Positions 1 to 6,446 of a stretch of DNA of 6,538 nt are shown piece after piece; position 1 is the stretch's first letter; every line of letters starts with the position of its first letter. The DNA comes from Desulfobacteraceae bacterium (GTDB lineage: Bacteria; Desulfobacterota; Desulfobacteria; Desulfobacterales; Desulfobacteraceae), in contig JAAEMC010001152.1 in the NCBI GenBank assembly GCA_024225895.1, positions 1 through 6,538 of the forward strand, read 5' to 3'. The notes beneath the pieces were generated by a model. The model searched no databases. It saw only the letters and a program-made list of their open reading frames with translations, and was not told the origin of the DNA. The translations under genes and the position numbers were made by a program.

Positions 1-2610
1 CCGATTCTTCGCACCATTTTTAAAAAACATATTTTGAACAACCTGAAATATTTTGAAGAACGCGGCATTACGGTTGATGCCTCCATTATCACTCCAAATG
101 ATTACCAGACAGCCTTGTCCGGAGAGCCTGGCAACTATTTCAAACGGGCCATGGGACACCCTAAAACCACTTCCATCCGCCATATTGAAGAAGCCCACTC
201 CGCATTTGGAAAATCAGAAGCCAGTGCAGGGGGAGGCGGGGCTGAAAAACAACAGCGAACCTTGATTGACACCTCTAATATTGTACTGGATGAAATTATT
301 GAAGGCCGCAGAGATTGCTTTCTCATTGCCACCAGTGACCAGACCCACAGGTTTGATTCAGCCATTTACCGAAGATTTGTTGAAAAGGGCTGCATCATTG
401 ATATGTCCACCTATTGGATGAATAAGAAAAACTTAATAGAACTCATCTATCTGGAACTCAAACGCCACCAGATCCCGACCCGGTATAAACCCGACGCACC
501 TGTTTTAGAAAAAGCAGCTGAAAAAATCTATGAAATATTCAAAGAACGCAGCCTGAAAATCAGTCCGGCTTATGTAAGAAAACTTATTGAATCAATCATC
601 AATATTCGCGGGGACTTTATCATAGATTTTCTCAATCACAGTCTTTTGGTCAGAAGTGCATTTCAACTTGTGGCTAAAAATGTCTATGGTGAACTCTATT
701 CCAAGGTGGTGGACCGCATGGACCGGGATGTTCAGTGGGATGAATACGTAGGAAACATTAAAGACAAATTTTCAGAAATGGCCAATAATTGCTTTAACTA
801 CGGAGTCAGTGAAGATAAGGGGGTGGTATTGACCGGCCCGCCTGGCAGCGGAAAGACCTTTTTGGTCAGGACCTGGCTTTCTTCAAACCAGAAAGTCCAT
901 GATATTGCAACCAGTCCCTCAGCCATCCAGGACGCGGGAAGCCCGGTTCACGGCACGGTGGCCAACCTTGAAAAGGTTTATGATATCGCTAAAATGATCG
1001 CTCCCACCATTATCTTCTTTGATGAGGGGGACGCCCTGGCCCCAAGGCGAAGCGGATCCGGAGGAGCCCCTGCCGACGTGCTGACCAATAAATTTTTAAA
1101 TATTATTGACGGTGAAATTCCTTTAAACAAGGTATTTACAGTGCTGACCACCAACCGTTTGGATATACTGGATCCTGCGCTTATCCGGTCCAAGCGGCTG
1201 AAAACCCTTGAGATATCAGGCCACTTAAGACAAAAAGACATTGTTGAAATCATCCGCAAACAATTTGACGACATCCGGCACCAACGCGAATTTGAATTGG
1301 AAAAAGTCATTGAAACCGCACAGGGAATCTGTAATACACCGGCTGATTTTTCGTCCTTTACGGAAAAAGCCATTGCCCTTTGCAGCACCGAGTATAAGGT
1401 TCTCATTAAGCTGCGGCAGCTTCAAAATTCCACAAGTCTTGAAAAATGTGAATTCATTAAAATGAATTTCAAAACGATTTTGGGCATATTAGATACCATC
1501 AAAGCACCCGCTTTAATGAAGGTGGAGATCAAAAACGATCCCAATAATTTTGTTAAAGAATACCACAAAATTTTAGAGCTGGTGAACGGTATTCAATCAG
1601 AAAAAGATTATCCTTTGGTCCTCTCTCATCTGGAATCCGCCCAGAGGGAAATCTCCCAGAATCCAGTGAGAAAAGGCTCTATTCAATTAACCGAATTCCT
1701 TGAAACCGAACTGAGTCAGGAACCCCAGGTTGGATTTATTATCGGTGTAGGTGCAAGCGAAGTTTCCGGCATGCTCCTTCCCATTGCCACCAGTCTCACC
1801 GGACGGGTGGAAAGATCTCCCATCATTGTAACCGGAGCTGTTTCTTCATCGTCTGCCAATACGGCCCAACTGGACATGGCTGTTCAAATGACAAAACAGT
1901 CTGCCCAGGAAGCATTGACCATGATTAAAAACTATCTGCAGGAACTGATTCCTGAAATAAGTATCCCCTGGCTTTTGGGCGATTTTTTAAAAGACTTTTC
2001 ACTGCACCATCAACTTCTTTCCGCCTCCTATAACGTGGGCGGCCCTTCCGCAGGCTATGCCCTGGCGTTAAATACTTTGTCCACGCTCTTACGGATTCCC
2101 TTGTGCAATGATTTCGGGATCACCGGTGCTCCCTGGACCAAAGGGGTTAAAAAGGCTGAAGTAGGGGGCTCTGTGATTATTGGCGGGCACCGGAAAAAAA
2201 CCGAAAAAGTTTTATTATACCTTCGCCGCATGTTCATGCCCCTTCAAAATTACAAGGATCTTGAAGCCGAATTTTTAATGGGATACTGGAGTCAGAGCAA
2301 GGATGTAATTGCCGTAACCCATTTTGCAGAATTGATGCCTGAAGTCATTTTCCTGGATGACGGTCACAATAAATCTGTTGAAAAATTGATACAGATGCGG
2401 ATCAAGCTTAAAAGTGAAAAATATTATGATGGGGTAAGAAACCAGGTGTTAAAGCAGGGCATCATTGAGACCAAAAATAAAATGAGGCATCATGCGGAAA
2501 TAGAAATCAAAAAAAGAATTCATGCCCTCCGGGATTATCTCATGGATCCTGAAAGGGAAAAATATATTTCCCATGAGCAGATTTTCAATACTTATATGAT
2601 GAAAAATTAA
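1..2610 (+). CDS. Tandem AAA ATPase with C-terminal Lon-type (S16) protease domain, 5'-truncated by window edge
   Basis: Likely a cytoplasmic ATP-dependent protease that unfolds and cuts protein substrates. The frame is open from base 1 (869 codons; codon 1 = base 1). A TTG at 34 has no clear ribosome binding site, so the start lies upstream. Seen: a first AAA module with a Walker B-like IEEAH (E63-E64), a sensor-1 position ATSD (D113) and an arginine pair YRRF (124-125); its Walker A must lie left of the window. A second, intact AAA module has GPPGSGKT (279-286), IIFFDEGD (D341-E342), sensor-1 TTNR (N385) and the classical DPALIRSKR arginine finger (391-399). From about 577 to 787 comes a Lon protease fold with the serine motif GGPSAG (S683) and the lysine in GGHRKK (K733, matching K722 of E. 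coli Lon). A charged tail of about 80 residues follows. The AAA motifs are of the FtsH/p97 kind, not those of Lon itself. Domain calls are firm; substrate and role are unknown. Confidence 0.88.
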   Translation, partial: PILRTIFKKHILNNLKYFEERGITVDASIITPNDYQTALSGEPGNYFKRAMGHPKTTSIRHIEEAHSAFGKSEASAGGGGAEKQQRTLIDTSNIVLDEIIEGRRDCFLIATSDQTHRFDSAIYRRFVEKGCIIDMSTYWMNKKNLIELIYLELKRHQIPTRYKPDAPVLEKAAEKIYEIFKERSLKISPAYVRKLIESIINIRGDFIIDFLNHSLLVRSAFQLVAKNVYGELYSKVVDRMDRDVQWDEYVGNIKDKFSEMANNCFNYGVSEDKGVVLTGPPGSGKTFLVRTWLSSNQKVHDIATSPSAIQDAGSPVHGTVANLEKVYDIAKMIAPTIIFFDEGDALAPRRSGSGGAPADVLTNKFLNIIDGEIPLNKVFTVLTTNRLDILDPALIRSKRLKTLEISGHLRQKDIVEIIRKQFDDIRHQREFELEKVIETAQGICNTPADFSSFTEKAIALCSTEYKVLIKLRQLQNSTSLEKCEFIKMNFKTILGILDTIKAPALMKVEIKNDPNNFVKEYHKILELVNGIQSEKDYPLVLSHLESAQREISQNPVRKGSIQLTEFLETELSQEPQVGFIIGVGASEVSGMLLPIATSLTGRVERSPIIVTGAVSSSSANTAQLDMAVQMTKQSAQEALTMIKNYLQELIPEISIPWLLGDFLKDFSLHHQLLSASYNVGGPSAGYALALNTLSTLLRIPLCNDFGITGAPWTKGVKKAEVGGSVIIGGHRKKTEKVLLYLRRMFMPLQNYKDLEAEFLMGYWSQSKDVIAVTHFAELMPEVIFLDDGHNKSVEKLIQMRIKLKSEKYYDGVRNQVLKQGIIETKNKMRHHAEIEIKKRIHALRDYLMDPEREKYISHEQIFNTYMMKN

Positions 2611-2721
2611 TTAATTCTGTATAGTGAAGCTCACTGCCCTGTTGAGATTAATATCAATATACCGGTTGCCGAAACCAAATGCCTCATAAATTCGAATACT
2701 TAACTCAAAGGACTTGTGATG

Positions 2722-2749
2722 TTACAATTGTGTTTTAACGGAATATATT
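2722..2749 (+). promoter_or_regulatory. Candidate sigma70-type promoter for the small membrane protein gene
   Basis: TTACAA (2722-2727), a 16-bp spacer and TATATT (2744-2749) lie about 30 bp before the next start codon. The -10 is good (5 of 6) but the -35 is weak (3 of 6). The 171-bp gap after the protease gene has only a 5-bp hairpin (2623-2635) without a T run. Read-through from the protease gene therefore cannot be excluded. Confidence 0.3.
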
Positions 2750-2781
2750 TATGACATATGGTTTAGTTATCCGGAGGACAG

Positions 2782-3243
2782 ATGAACTATTCAGTTAAAC
2801 AAAATTGCGCAATACCGGCGCAAGAGATATTTTCCACCTGCAAATCTATTTTAATGCCGCTTAACTACCGTATTGTCGAACAATCTGACACAACATTAAT
2901 CTTTGAAGGGGGCGGTCTTGTCAGTACCAAACAGAATCCCATGTTGGGAGCCACTAAAATTGCAGTGATACGGGAGAGTATGACGCTTGAAGTCTATGCG
3001 CAAATGCATGGCGTCCGGTTCATGTTGTATTTTTTGCTGTTATTCCCTGTTCTTTTAGGATGTATTCTTGGCGGTATCTTCTATGTGCTTGGTATAGGGA
3101 ACATCGGGTTTACAGCCATCGCCCTCTCATTGGCGCCCTGGATCATCCTTTCACCGTTGCTGGGCCTTTATATCAAGAAAAGAACCACCCAGGCATTGGA
3201 TACCTTTGCCCACAACATTATTTTGGCCCACAACCATTCCTGA
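2782..3243 (+). CDS. Small membrane protein with two C-terminal transmembrane segments, family not recognised
   Basis: A 153-aa protein of unknown function. The ATG is set by a strong ribosome binding site GGAGGA (2773-2778) just upstream. Residues 1-75 are soluble and mixed alpha/beta in character, with a glycine patch FEGGGL at 41-46. Two hydrophobic segments follow at about 79-103 and 108-131, joined by a very short turn (GIGN), then KKR at 132-134 and a short tail rich in histidine. The positive-inside rule suggests that both ends face the cytoplasm, making this a hairpin-anchored protein of the inner membrane. There is no signal peptide and no catalytic motif that I can identify. It lies 171 bp downstream of the AAA-Lon gene on the same strand; a functional link is possible but not shown. 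It converges with the TPR-sulfotransferase gene. Confidence 0.8.
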   Translation: MNYSVKQNCAIPAQEIFSTCKSILMPLNYRIVEQSDTTLIFEGGGLVSTKQNPMLGATKIAVIRESMTLEVYAQMHGVRFMLYFLLLFPVLLGCILGGIFYVLGIGNIGFTAIALSLAPWIILSPLLGLYIKKRTTQALDTFAHNIILAHNHS

Positions 3244-3253
3244 TGTTGTCTTA

Positions 3254-3302
3254 TCCATTTAATTATTTTAGTTTTTGGAATGTATTGCTGGGAATCACTT
3301 TA
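3254..3302 (+). repeat. 49-bp direct repeat, copy 1
   Basis: This copy begins 10 bp after the stop of the small membrane protein gene. It matches 3401-3449 with a single difference (A at 3262 against T at 3409), at a spacing of 147 bp. The match stops abruptly at both ends. The left part is AT-rich and the right part ends in GGAATCACTTTA. Confidence 0.9.
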
Positions 3303-3341
3303 TGGCAAATCGCAGAATAACGTTCCAATAAGCATATAGCC

Positions 3342-3366
3342 GTTTCTACGCCTCAAGGATAGAAAC
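3342..3366. other. Hairpin GTTTCTA-N11-TAGAAAC between the repeat copies
   Basis: A perfect 7-bp inverted repeat (3342-3348 and 3360-3366) encloses an 11-base loop. It could fold in RNA from either strand and so act at the ends of the two convergent transcripts. No T run follows directly on either strand, so it is not a standard intrinsic terminator. The GTTTC...GAAAC outline resembles a CRISPR repeat, but it occurs only once here. Confidence 0.45.
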
Positions 3367-3394
3367 CGACTGATACTAAATCGATTTGCTTTTT

Positions 3395-3446
3395 AGTGAT
3401 TCCATTTATTTATTTTAGTTTTTGGAATGTATTGCTGGGAATCACT
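3395..3446. repeat. 9-bp inverted repeat spanning the 3' end of the sulfotransferase gene
   Basis: AGTGATTCC (3395-3403) is complementary to GGAATCACT (3438-3446), with 34 AT-rich bases between. The stop codon of the TPR-sulfotransferase gene lies in one arm. A competing shorter stem, ATTCCA/TGGAAT (3399-3404 and 3423-3428), is possible. The structure might protect or end the minus-strand transcript, but without a uridine run I do not call it a terminator. Confidence 0.5.
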
Positions 3447-3449
3447 TTA
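3401..3449 (+). repeat. 49-bp direct repeat, copy 2, overlapping the sulfotransferase gene end
   Basis: This is the second copy of the repeat at 3254-3302 (48 of 49 identical). Its right end contains the stop codon and the last residues of the minus-strand TPR-sulfotransferase gene (stop at 3442-3444). Copy 1 may therefore be a duplicated piece of this gene's 3' end and trailer. Only this copy is preceded by AGTGATTCC, which pairs with GGAATCACT inside the repeat. Confidence 0.9.
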
Positions 3450-5571
3450 GCCGAATATTTAATGAAATATTTGGATTAGCGTAGATAGCCTTTTTAAGGG
3501 GAGACAAATTATCTTCATACCGCTTCCACAATTGAATCGAATCTTTATAAACAGGTTGCCTCACCTGGCAGGAACTTGCTGTTGCAACAGGTCTTTGGGT
3601 TTTGTAAAAAGACAGGCAGCCATCATCCCAGGGCAGGGAACAGAATTCAAGGAGTTTACGGGTTTCCTCTTCCTGATTTGATACAAGATTTTCATAGCTG
3701 ATGTCATAAAAATAATGCGGTAGAGTATTTCGCCAATATGCCATCAGATCCAGGTACAACTTATAAAACTGTCCAAGCTCGGTCATGTCATAGGCATATT
3801 TAAGACAATTTTTACCTTCAAACAAATGCTTATAAATGGAAAAACAGGTGTCCATGGGATCTCTTTTGCAATGAATTATCCTGGCACCCGGAAGAATGAG
3901 TTTTATCAATCCGATCTGCATAAAATTATGAGGCAATTTGTCAGTAATATGTTCAGCATCCAATGATATCTTTCTGATGCTGTTGATATAGTCCTGGCCG
4001 GCTTTTTTAAATTCTTTTTCGACAGTGCGTATACTTTGGGGTGTAATTGCAGAAAACTGGTCCTGAACAAATCTTTTAGCAATTTTTTCAAGTATTTCCA
4101 GTTCACCGGCTCCAAAAACCAGGGGATGTGTCGCCAGGATCTGTTCAACCAGGGTAGTACCCGATCTTGGCATGCCGACAATAAAAAGAGGGGTTTTATC
4201 CGATATGCCATATTGGCTATGTTTGGAAAAAAGATCTGAAGAAAAAGTTTTTTTAATATTAGAAAAAACTGCTTGATCTTCTTCTATGTCATAATTATAG
4301 GATATGCGTTTCAGCCGGTTTGCCTCAATGAAAAATTCAATGGATTTTTCAAACATTTTCAAGTCTGAAAATGCCTTTCCCAGACCGAATCCGAGGAACA
4401 TTTTATCCTTGTTGGAGATGTTCTGGTTGCTGTACAAGGTTTCCATAGCTGAAATATCATTGTCATGCTCTGTATGCTTTACTGAATAAGACAGATATTT
4501 GTGGGCCGGCGCAAAGTCCGGTGCAGCAGCCAAAGATTTTCTATAGCCTTCAATGGCCCGGTCCAGCAGCCCGGATTCCTGGAATGCATTGCCAAGATTG
4601 TTGTGAGCCAGAGCAAAATCCGGCCTGATTGCAACAGCTTTTTGATAACTTATAATGGCCATATCCAGTTGTCCTGATTCTTGCAGGGCAATGCCCAAAT
4701 TACAATGAACATCAGCATTGTCAGGAATACTTGATAAAGCTTTCTGGTAACTCTCAACAGCTTTTTCAAGCTGCCCTGTTTCCTGGAGTACAATCCCCAG
4801 ATTGTAGTGGGCCTCACCATAGTCGGGTTTGATTGAGATGGCTTGGTTCAAGCATACCATGGCCTTTTCCAAAAGATTAGATACTTTAAATGTAATCCCT
4901 AAATTCAAATGAGCCTGAACAAAATCAGGATCGAGCTCCAACGCTCTTTGATAACTTTCAATAGCCTCATTTATGCTTCCTGTCTCATTCTGGGCATTGC
5001 CAAGATTTTGAAATACCTGGGCAACACCATCATTGATTGCTACCGCTTTGTTATAATTTGCTACCGCTTTATCAAATTGCCCGGAATCATGAAATGCAAG
5101 CCCCAAATTTACAAGCGCTTCAAAATAATCCGGTTTGATTGACAACGCCTTGTTGTAACTTTCAATGGCGCTGACCAGGTTTTGCGATTCCTGGAATGCA
5201 GTTCCCATATTATAGTAGGCCATAAAAAAGTCCGGATTGAGTGAGATCGCTTTCTGATAACTTGTAACGGCGTCATTGATCCGGCCGGTTCCCTTGAATG
5301 CAAGTCCCTGTTTATTATATAACTCCGCAAAGTCTGGGGCGGCCTTAATGGCTTTTTGAAAAAATTGGATGGCAATATCATATTTTCCTACTTGCAAGCC
5401 TATGGTGCCAAGATAATGATTGGCATCCACATGATCCGGGTCCACTGCCAGAACTTGCATGTATATTTGCTCTGCCTCGGACAGCTTCCCTGCCTGATGA
5501 TGTTTCAGGGCCATCTGGATGGCCTGGTTGATAGATACTTCGGTTCCAGGTTGATTGATTCCTGAATTCAT
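3442..5571 (-). CDS. TPR-repeat sulfotransferase (ten TPRs plus PAPS sulfotransferase domain)
   Basis: A 709-aa protein predicted to move a sulfuryl group from PAPS to an unknown acceptor. Residues 15-354 are ten gapless 34-residue TPR units, each with the usual pattern (for example NLG...ESGQ..KA...Y.KAL...PD), forming a superhelix for protein binding. A helical linker leads to the sulfotransferase domain from about 460. That domain has the 5'-phosphosulfate loop VGMPRSGTT (465-473), a glutamate in FGAGELE (E490) that could be the base by analogy with tyrosylprotein sulfotransferases, DKLPHNF (544-550), and the 3'-phosphate loop KRDPMDTCFS (569-578). It ends with a QLWKRYEDNL motif common in the family. 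No signal peptide or membrane segment is seen, so it is probably cytoplasmic. The ATG has only a weak ribosome binding site (AGG). The architecture is known from proteobacteria and cyanobacteria; the acceptor cannot be told from sequence. The 3' end overlaps a 49-bp repeat. Confidence 0.92.
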   Translation of the reverse strand: MNSGINQPGTEVSINQAIQMALKHHQAGKLSEAEQIYMQVLAVDPDHVDANHYLGTIGLQVGKYDIAIQFFQKAIKAAPDFAELYNKQGLAFKGTGRINDAVTSYQKAISLNPDFFMAYYNMGTAFQESQNLVSAIESYNKALSIKPDYFEALVNLGLAFHDSGQFDKAVANYNKAVAINDGVAQVFQNLGNAQNETGSINEAIESYQRALELDPDFVQAHLNLGITFKVSNLLEKAMVCLNQAISIKPDYGEAHYNLGIVLQETGQLEKAVESYQKALSSIPDNADVHCNLGIALQESGQLDMAIISYQKAVAIRPDFALAHNNLGNAFQESGLLDRAIEGYRKSLAAAPDFAPAHKYLSYSVKHTEHDNDISAMETLYSNQNISNKDKMFLGFGLGKAFSDLKMFEKSIEFFIEANRLKRISYNYDIEEDQAVFSNIKKTFSSDLFSKHSQYGISDKTPLFIVGMPRSGTTLVEQILATHPLVFGAGELEILEKIAKRFVQDQFSAITPQSIRTVEKEFKKAGQDYINSIRKISLDAEHITDKLPHNFMQIGLIKLILPGARIIHCKRDPMDTCFSIYKHLFEGKNCLKYAYDMTELGQFYKLYLDLMAYWRNTLPHYFYDISYENLVSNQEEETRKLLEFCSLPWDDGCLSFYKTQRPVATASSCQVRQPVYKDSIQLWKRYEDNLSPLKKAIYANPNISLNIRLK

Positions 5572-5627
5572 GGGCTGCCTATTTTTATCCTTGAAATTAC
5601 TATTATTTTTATCCGGCTTTTAAAATG

Positions 5628-5656
5628 GTTATAAAACAGCCACTGCGCTGTGACAA
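5628..5656 (-). promoter_or_regulatory. Sigma70-type promoter of the TPR-sulfotransferase gene, with a dyad in the spacer
   Basis: On the minus strand: TTGTCA (5656-5651), a 17-bp spacer and TATAAC (5633-5628), each 5 of 6 to consensus. The expected transcript start is about 50 bases before the ATG at 5571. The dyad ACAGC-N6-GCTGT (5636-5651) fills most of the spacer and could be an operator. This suggests the gene is transcribed on its own rather than only from the upstream gene. Confidence 0.6.
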
Positions 5657-5714
5657 TAGTTTATCACCGAACCTTCAAATCTTTTAGGACAAATTTCTTA
5701 AAAGGTGCGGCTGT

Positions 5715-6026
5715 TTACCTGTTGACTTCCAATGATGCGGGAATGAGGCACTTCAAATAAGAATTGTTCGCTGCCTGGGCAATAAAATCAAATTCTCTAA
5801 ATGAAAATTTGATCCCTTTTTTGTCACTGGGAATTTTATAGATCAGACCCATGGGATGTCCTATGATCCTATTCTGATCATCAATTGTCATGGCCCGGAT
5901 ATGGAAACTTGTCCCATCCTGGCCAAGGTAGGTCAATGCAAAACTGACGGTTCTTTTATCTGTCGGCAAAATGCAAAGGGTATCCCCTGCTTTACAAATT
6001 TTTCTGATATAGTTCCCTTCAGCCAT
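5715..6026 (-). CDS. Hypothetical 103-aa protein
   Basis: I do not recognise this protein. The ATG at 6026 is supported by a good ribosome binding site, GGGAGA (6037-6032), 5 bases upstream. The sequence is soluble, without signal peptide or membrane segment, and alternates short hydrophobic strands with charged turns (for example TVSFALTYLG, FHIRAMTIDD, MGLIYKIP, IKFSFREFDFIA), suggesting a small beta-rich fold. Cysteines are at 11, 18 and 93; they do not form a zinc motif. It lies 143 bp upstream of the TPR-sulfotransferase gene on the same strand, but that gene has its own promoter candidate. It could be the cargo of an integron cassette, since an attC-like site lies on its 5' side. No attC-like site is seen on its 3' side. 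Confidence 0.7.
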   Translation of the reverse strand: MAEGNYIRKICKAGDTLCILPTDKRTVSFALTYLGQDGTSFHIRAMTIDDQNRIIGHPMGLIYKIPSDKKGIKFSFREFDFIAQAANNSYLKCLIPASLEVNR

Positions 6027-6053
6027 GACTTTCTCCCAAAAGTTTCAAACAAG

Positions 6054-6081
6054 GATATACTTAGAAAAAACTTCCAGTAAA
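6054..6081 (-). promoter_or_regulatory. Candidate promoter for the 103-aa protein gene
   Basis: On the minus strand: TTTACT (6081-6076), a 16-bp spacer and TATATC (6059-6054), each 4 of 6 to consensus. This would give a leader of about 20 bases carrying the GGGAGA ribosome binding site. Better -35-like boxes lie further up (TTGACA at 6100-6095 and TTGACT at 6108-6103) but have no convincing -10 partner. Confidence 0.3.
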
Positions 6082-6360
6082 CATTACCACAGCCTGTCAA
6101 AGAGTCAACTTATCCAATCTTTTTACTGATTCTCACAATTGTTAAATGCAATTGAAAAACATATTTGTAAAAACCGTTATAGCTCCCCCATCGAAGACCA
6201 CTAAAATTATTGCAGTCATGACTATGATACAAACCAATTCGCGATTGCCATAGCGATTGCTAAAATGATTTTTGCGGATGTTGAAAAATAGCTATATACA
6301 TGTTTCAGCATTGTTTAATCAACTAATTTTCAACTTGGGTTTTCTGCGCCGGGATTACCC
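6082..6360. other. AT-rich stretch with no supported gene
   Basis: No reading frame with both a start and a plausible ribosome binding site is found on either strand. Small items seen are a perfect 10-bp palindrome AGTCATGACT (6214-6223), a doubled GCGATTGC (6241-6248 and 6253-6260) and an 8-bp inverted repeat GTTGAAAA/TTTTCAAC (6280-6287 and 6327-6334). A plus-strand frame ending at 6291 (FAIAIAKMIFADVEK) and an overlapping minus-strand hydrophobic frame look protein-like. Neither has a supported start. This may be decayed coding sequence. Confidence 0.5.
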
Positions 6361-6440
6361 CGCCAACGCTGGCATCAGCCGTTTCACCCAAAGTGAGGAA
6401 CGAACGGCGGGTGAAATCGGTCTGCATGCGCTTGTTAGAT
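6361..6440 (-). repeat. attC-like recombination site (integron cassette site)
   Basis: An 80-bp imperfect palindrome. Read on the minus strand it begins with ATCTAAC, a perfect match to the R'' consensus RYYYAAC, and ends in GCGTTGGC, a looser R' (GTTRRRY). The AAC and GTT ends pair. Next come unpaired 4-base spacers (6368-6371 and 6430-6433). Then there is a stem built from GCAT, CAG, CCG and TTTCACCC (6372-6389) paired with 6409-6429, around a 19-base loop. Three single unpaired bases (6417, 6421 and 6425) all lie on the same arm, which is the mark of attC sites and sets the orientation. The length is within the attC range. No integrase and no second site are visible, so this may be a lone site or an unrelated palindromic repeat. 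Confidence 0.5.
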
Positions 6441-6446
6441 TGCGGT

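Noticed and set aside
34..36. TTG as the start codon of the AAA-Lon protein
   Set aside because: The frame is open to base 1, no ribosome binding site precedes the TTG, and the first AAA module would lack its Walker A motif, so the gene starts outside the window.
2623..2635. Terminator after the AAA-Lon gene
   Set aside because: The stem is only 5 bp (AGTGA/TCACT) and no T run follows.
3060..3320. 86-codon plus-strand frame inside and after the small membrane protein gene
   Set aside because: It overlaps a better-supported gene in another frame and has no ribosome binding site; its tail simply reads through the first repeat copy.
3254..3449. A CRISPR array made of the repeated unit
   Set aside because: There are only two copies of the repeat, 49 bp is long for a CRISPR repeat, and one copy includes the coding end of a gene; the hairpin between occurs once.
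4153..4179. MPRSGTT loop as a nucleotide-kinase P-loop
   Set aside because: The surrounding motifs (GAGELE, DKLPHNF, KRDPMDTCFS) are those of PAPS sulfotransferases, whose phosphosulfate loop resembles a P-loop.
3906..4211. 101-codon minus-strand frame inside the TPR-sulfotransferase gene
   Set aside because: It lies wholly within the sulfotransferase domain coding sequence in another frame and shows no independent signals.
6146..6253. 35-codon plus-strand frame and the opposing small hydrophobic frame
   Set aside because: Neither has a ribosome binding site, and the two conflict with each other.
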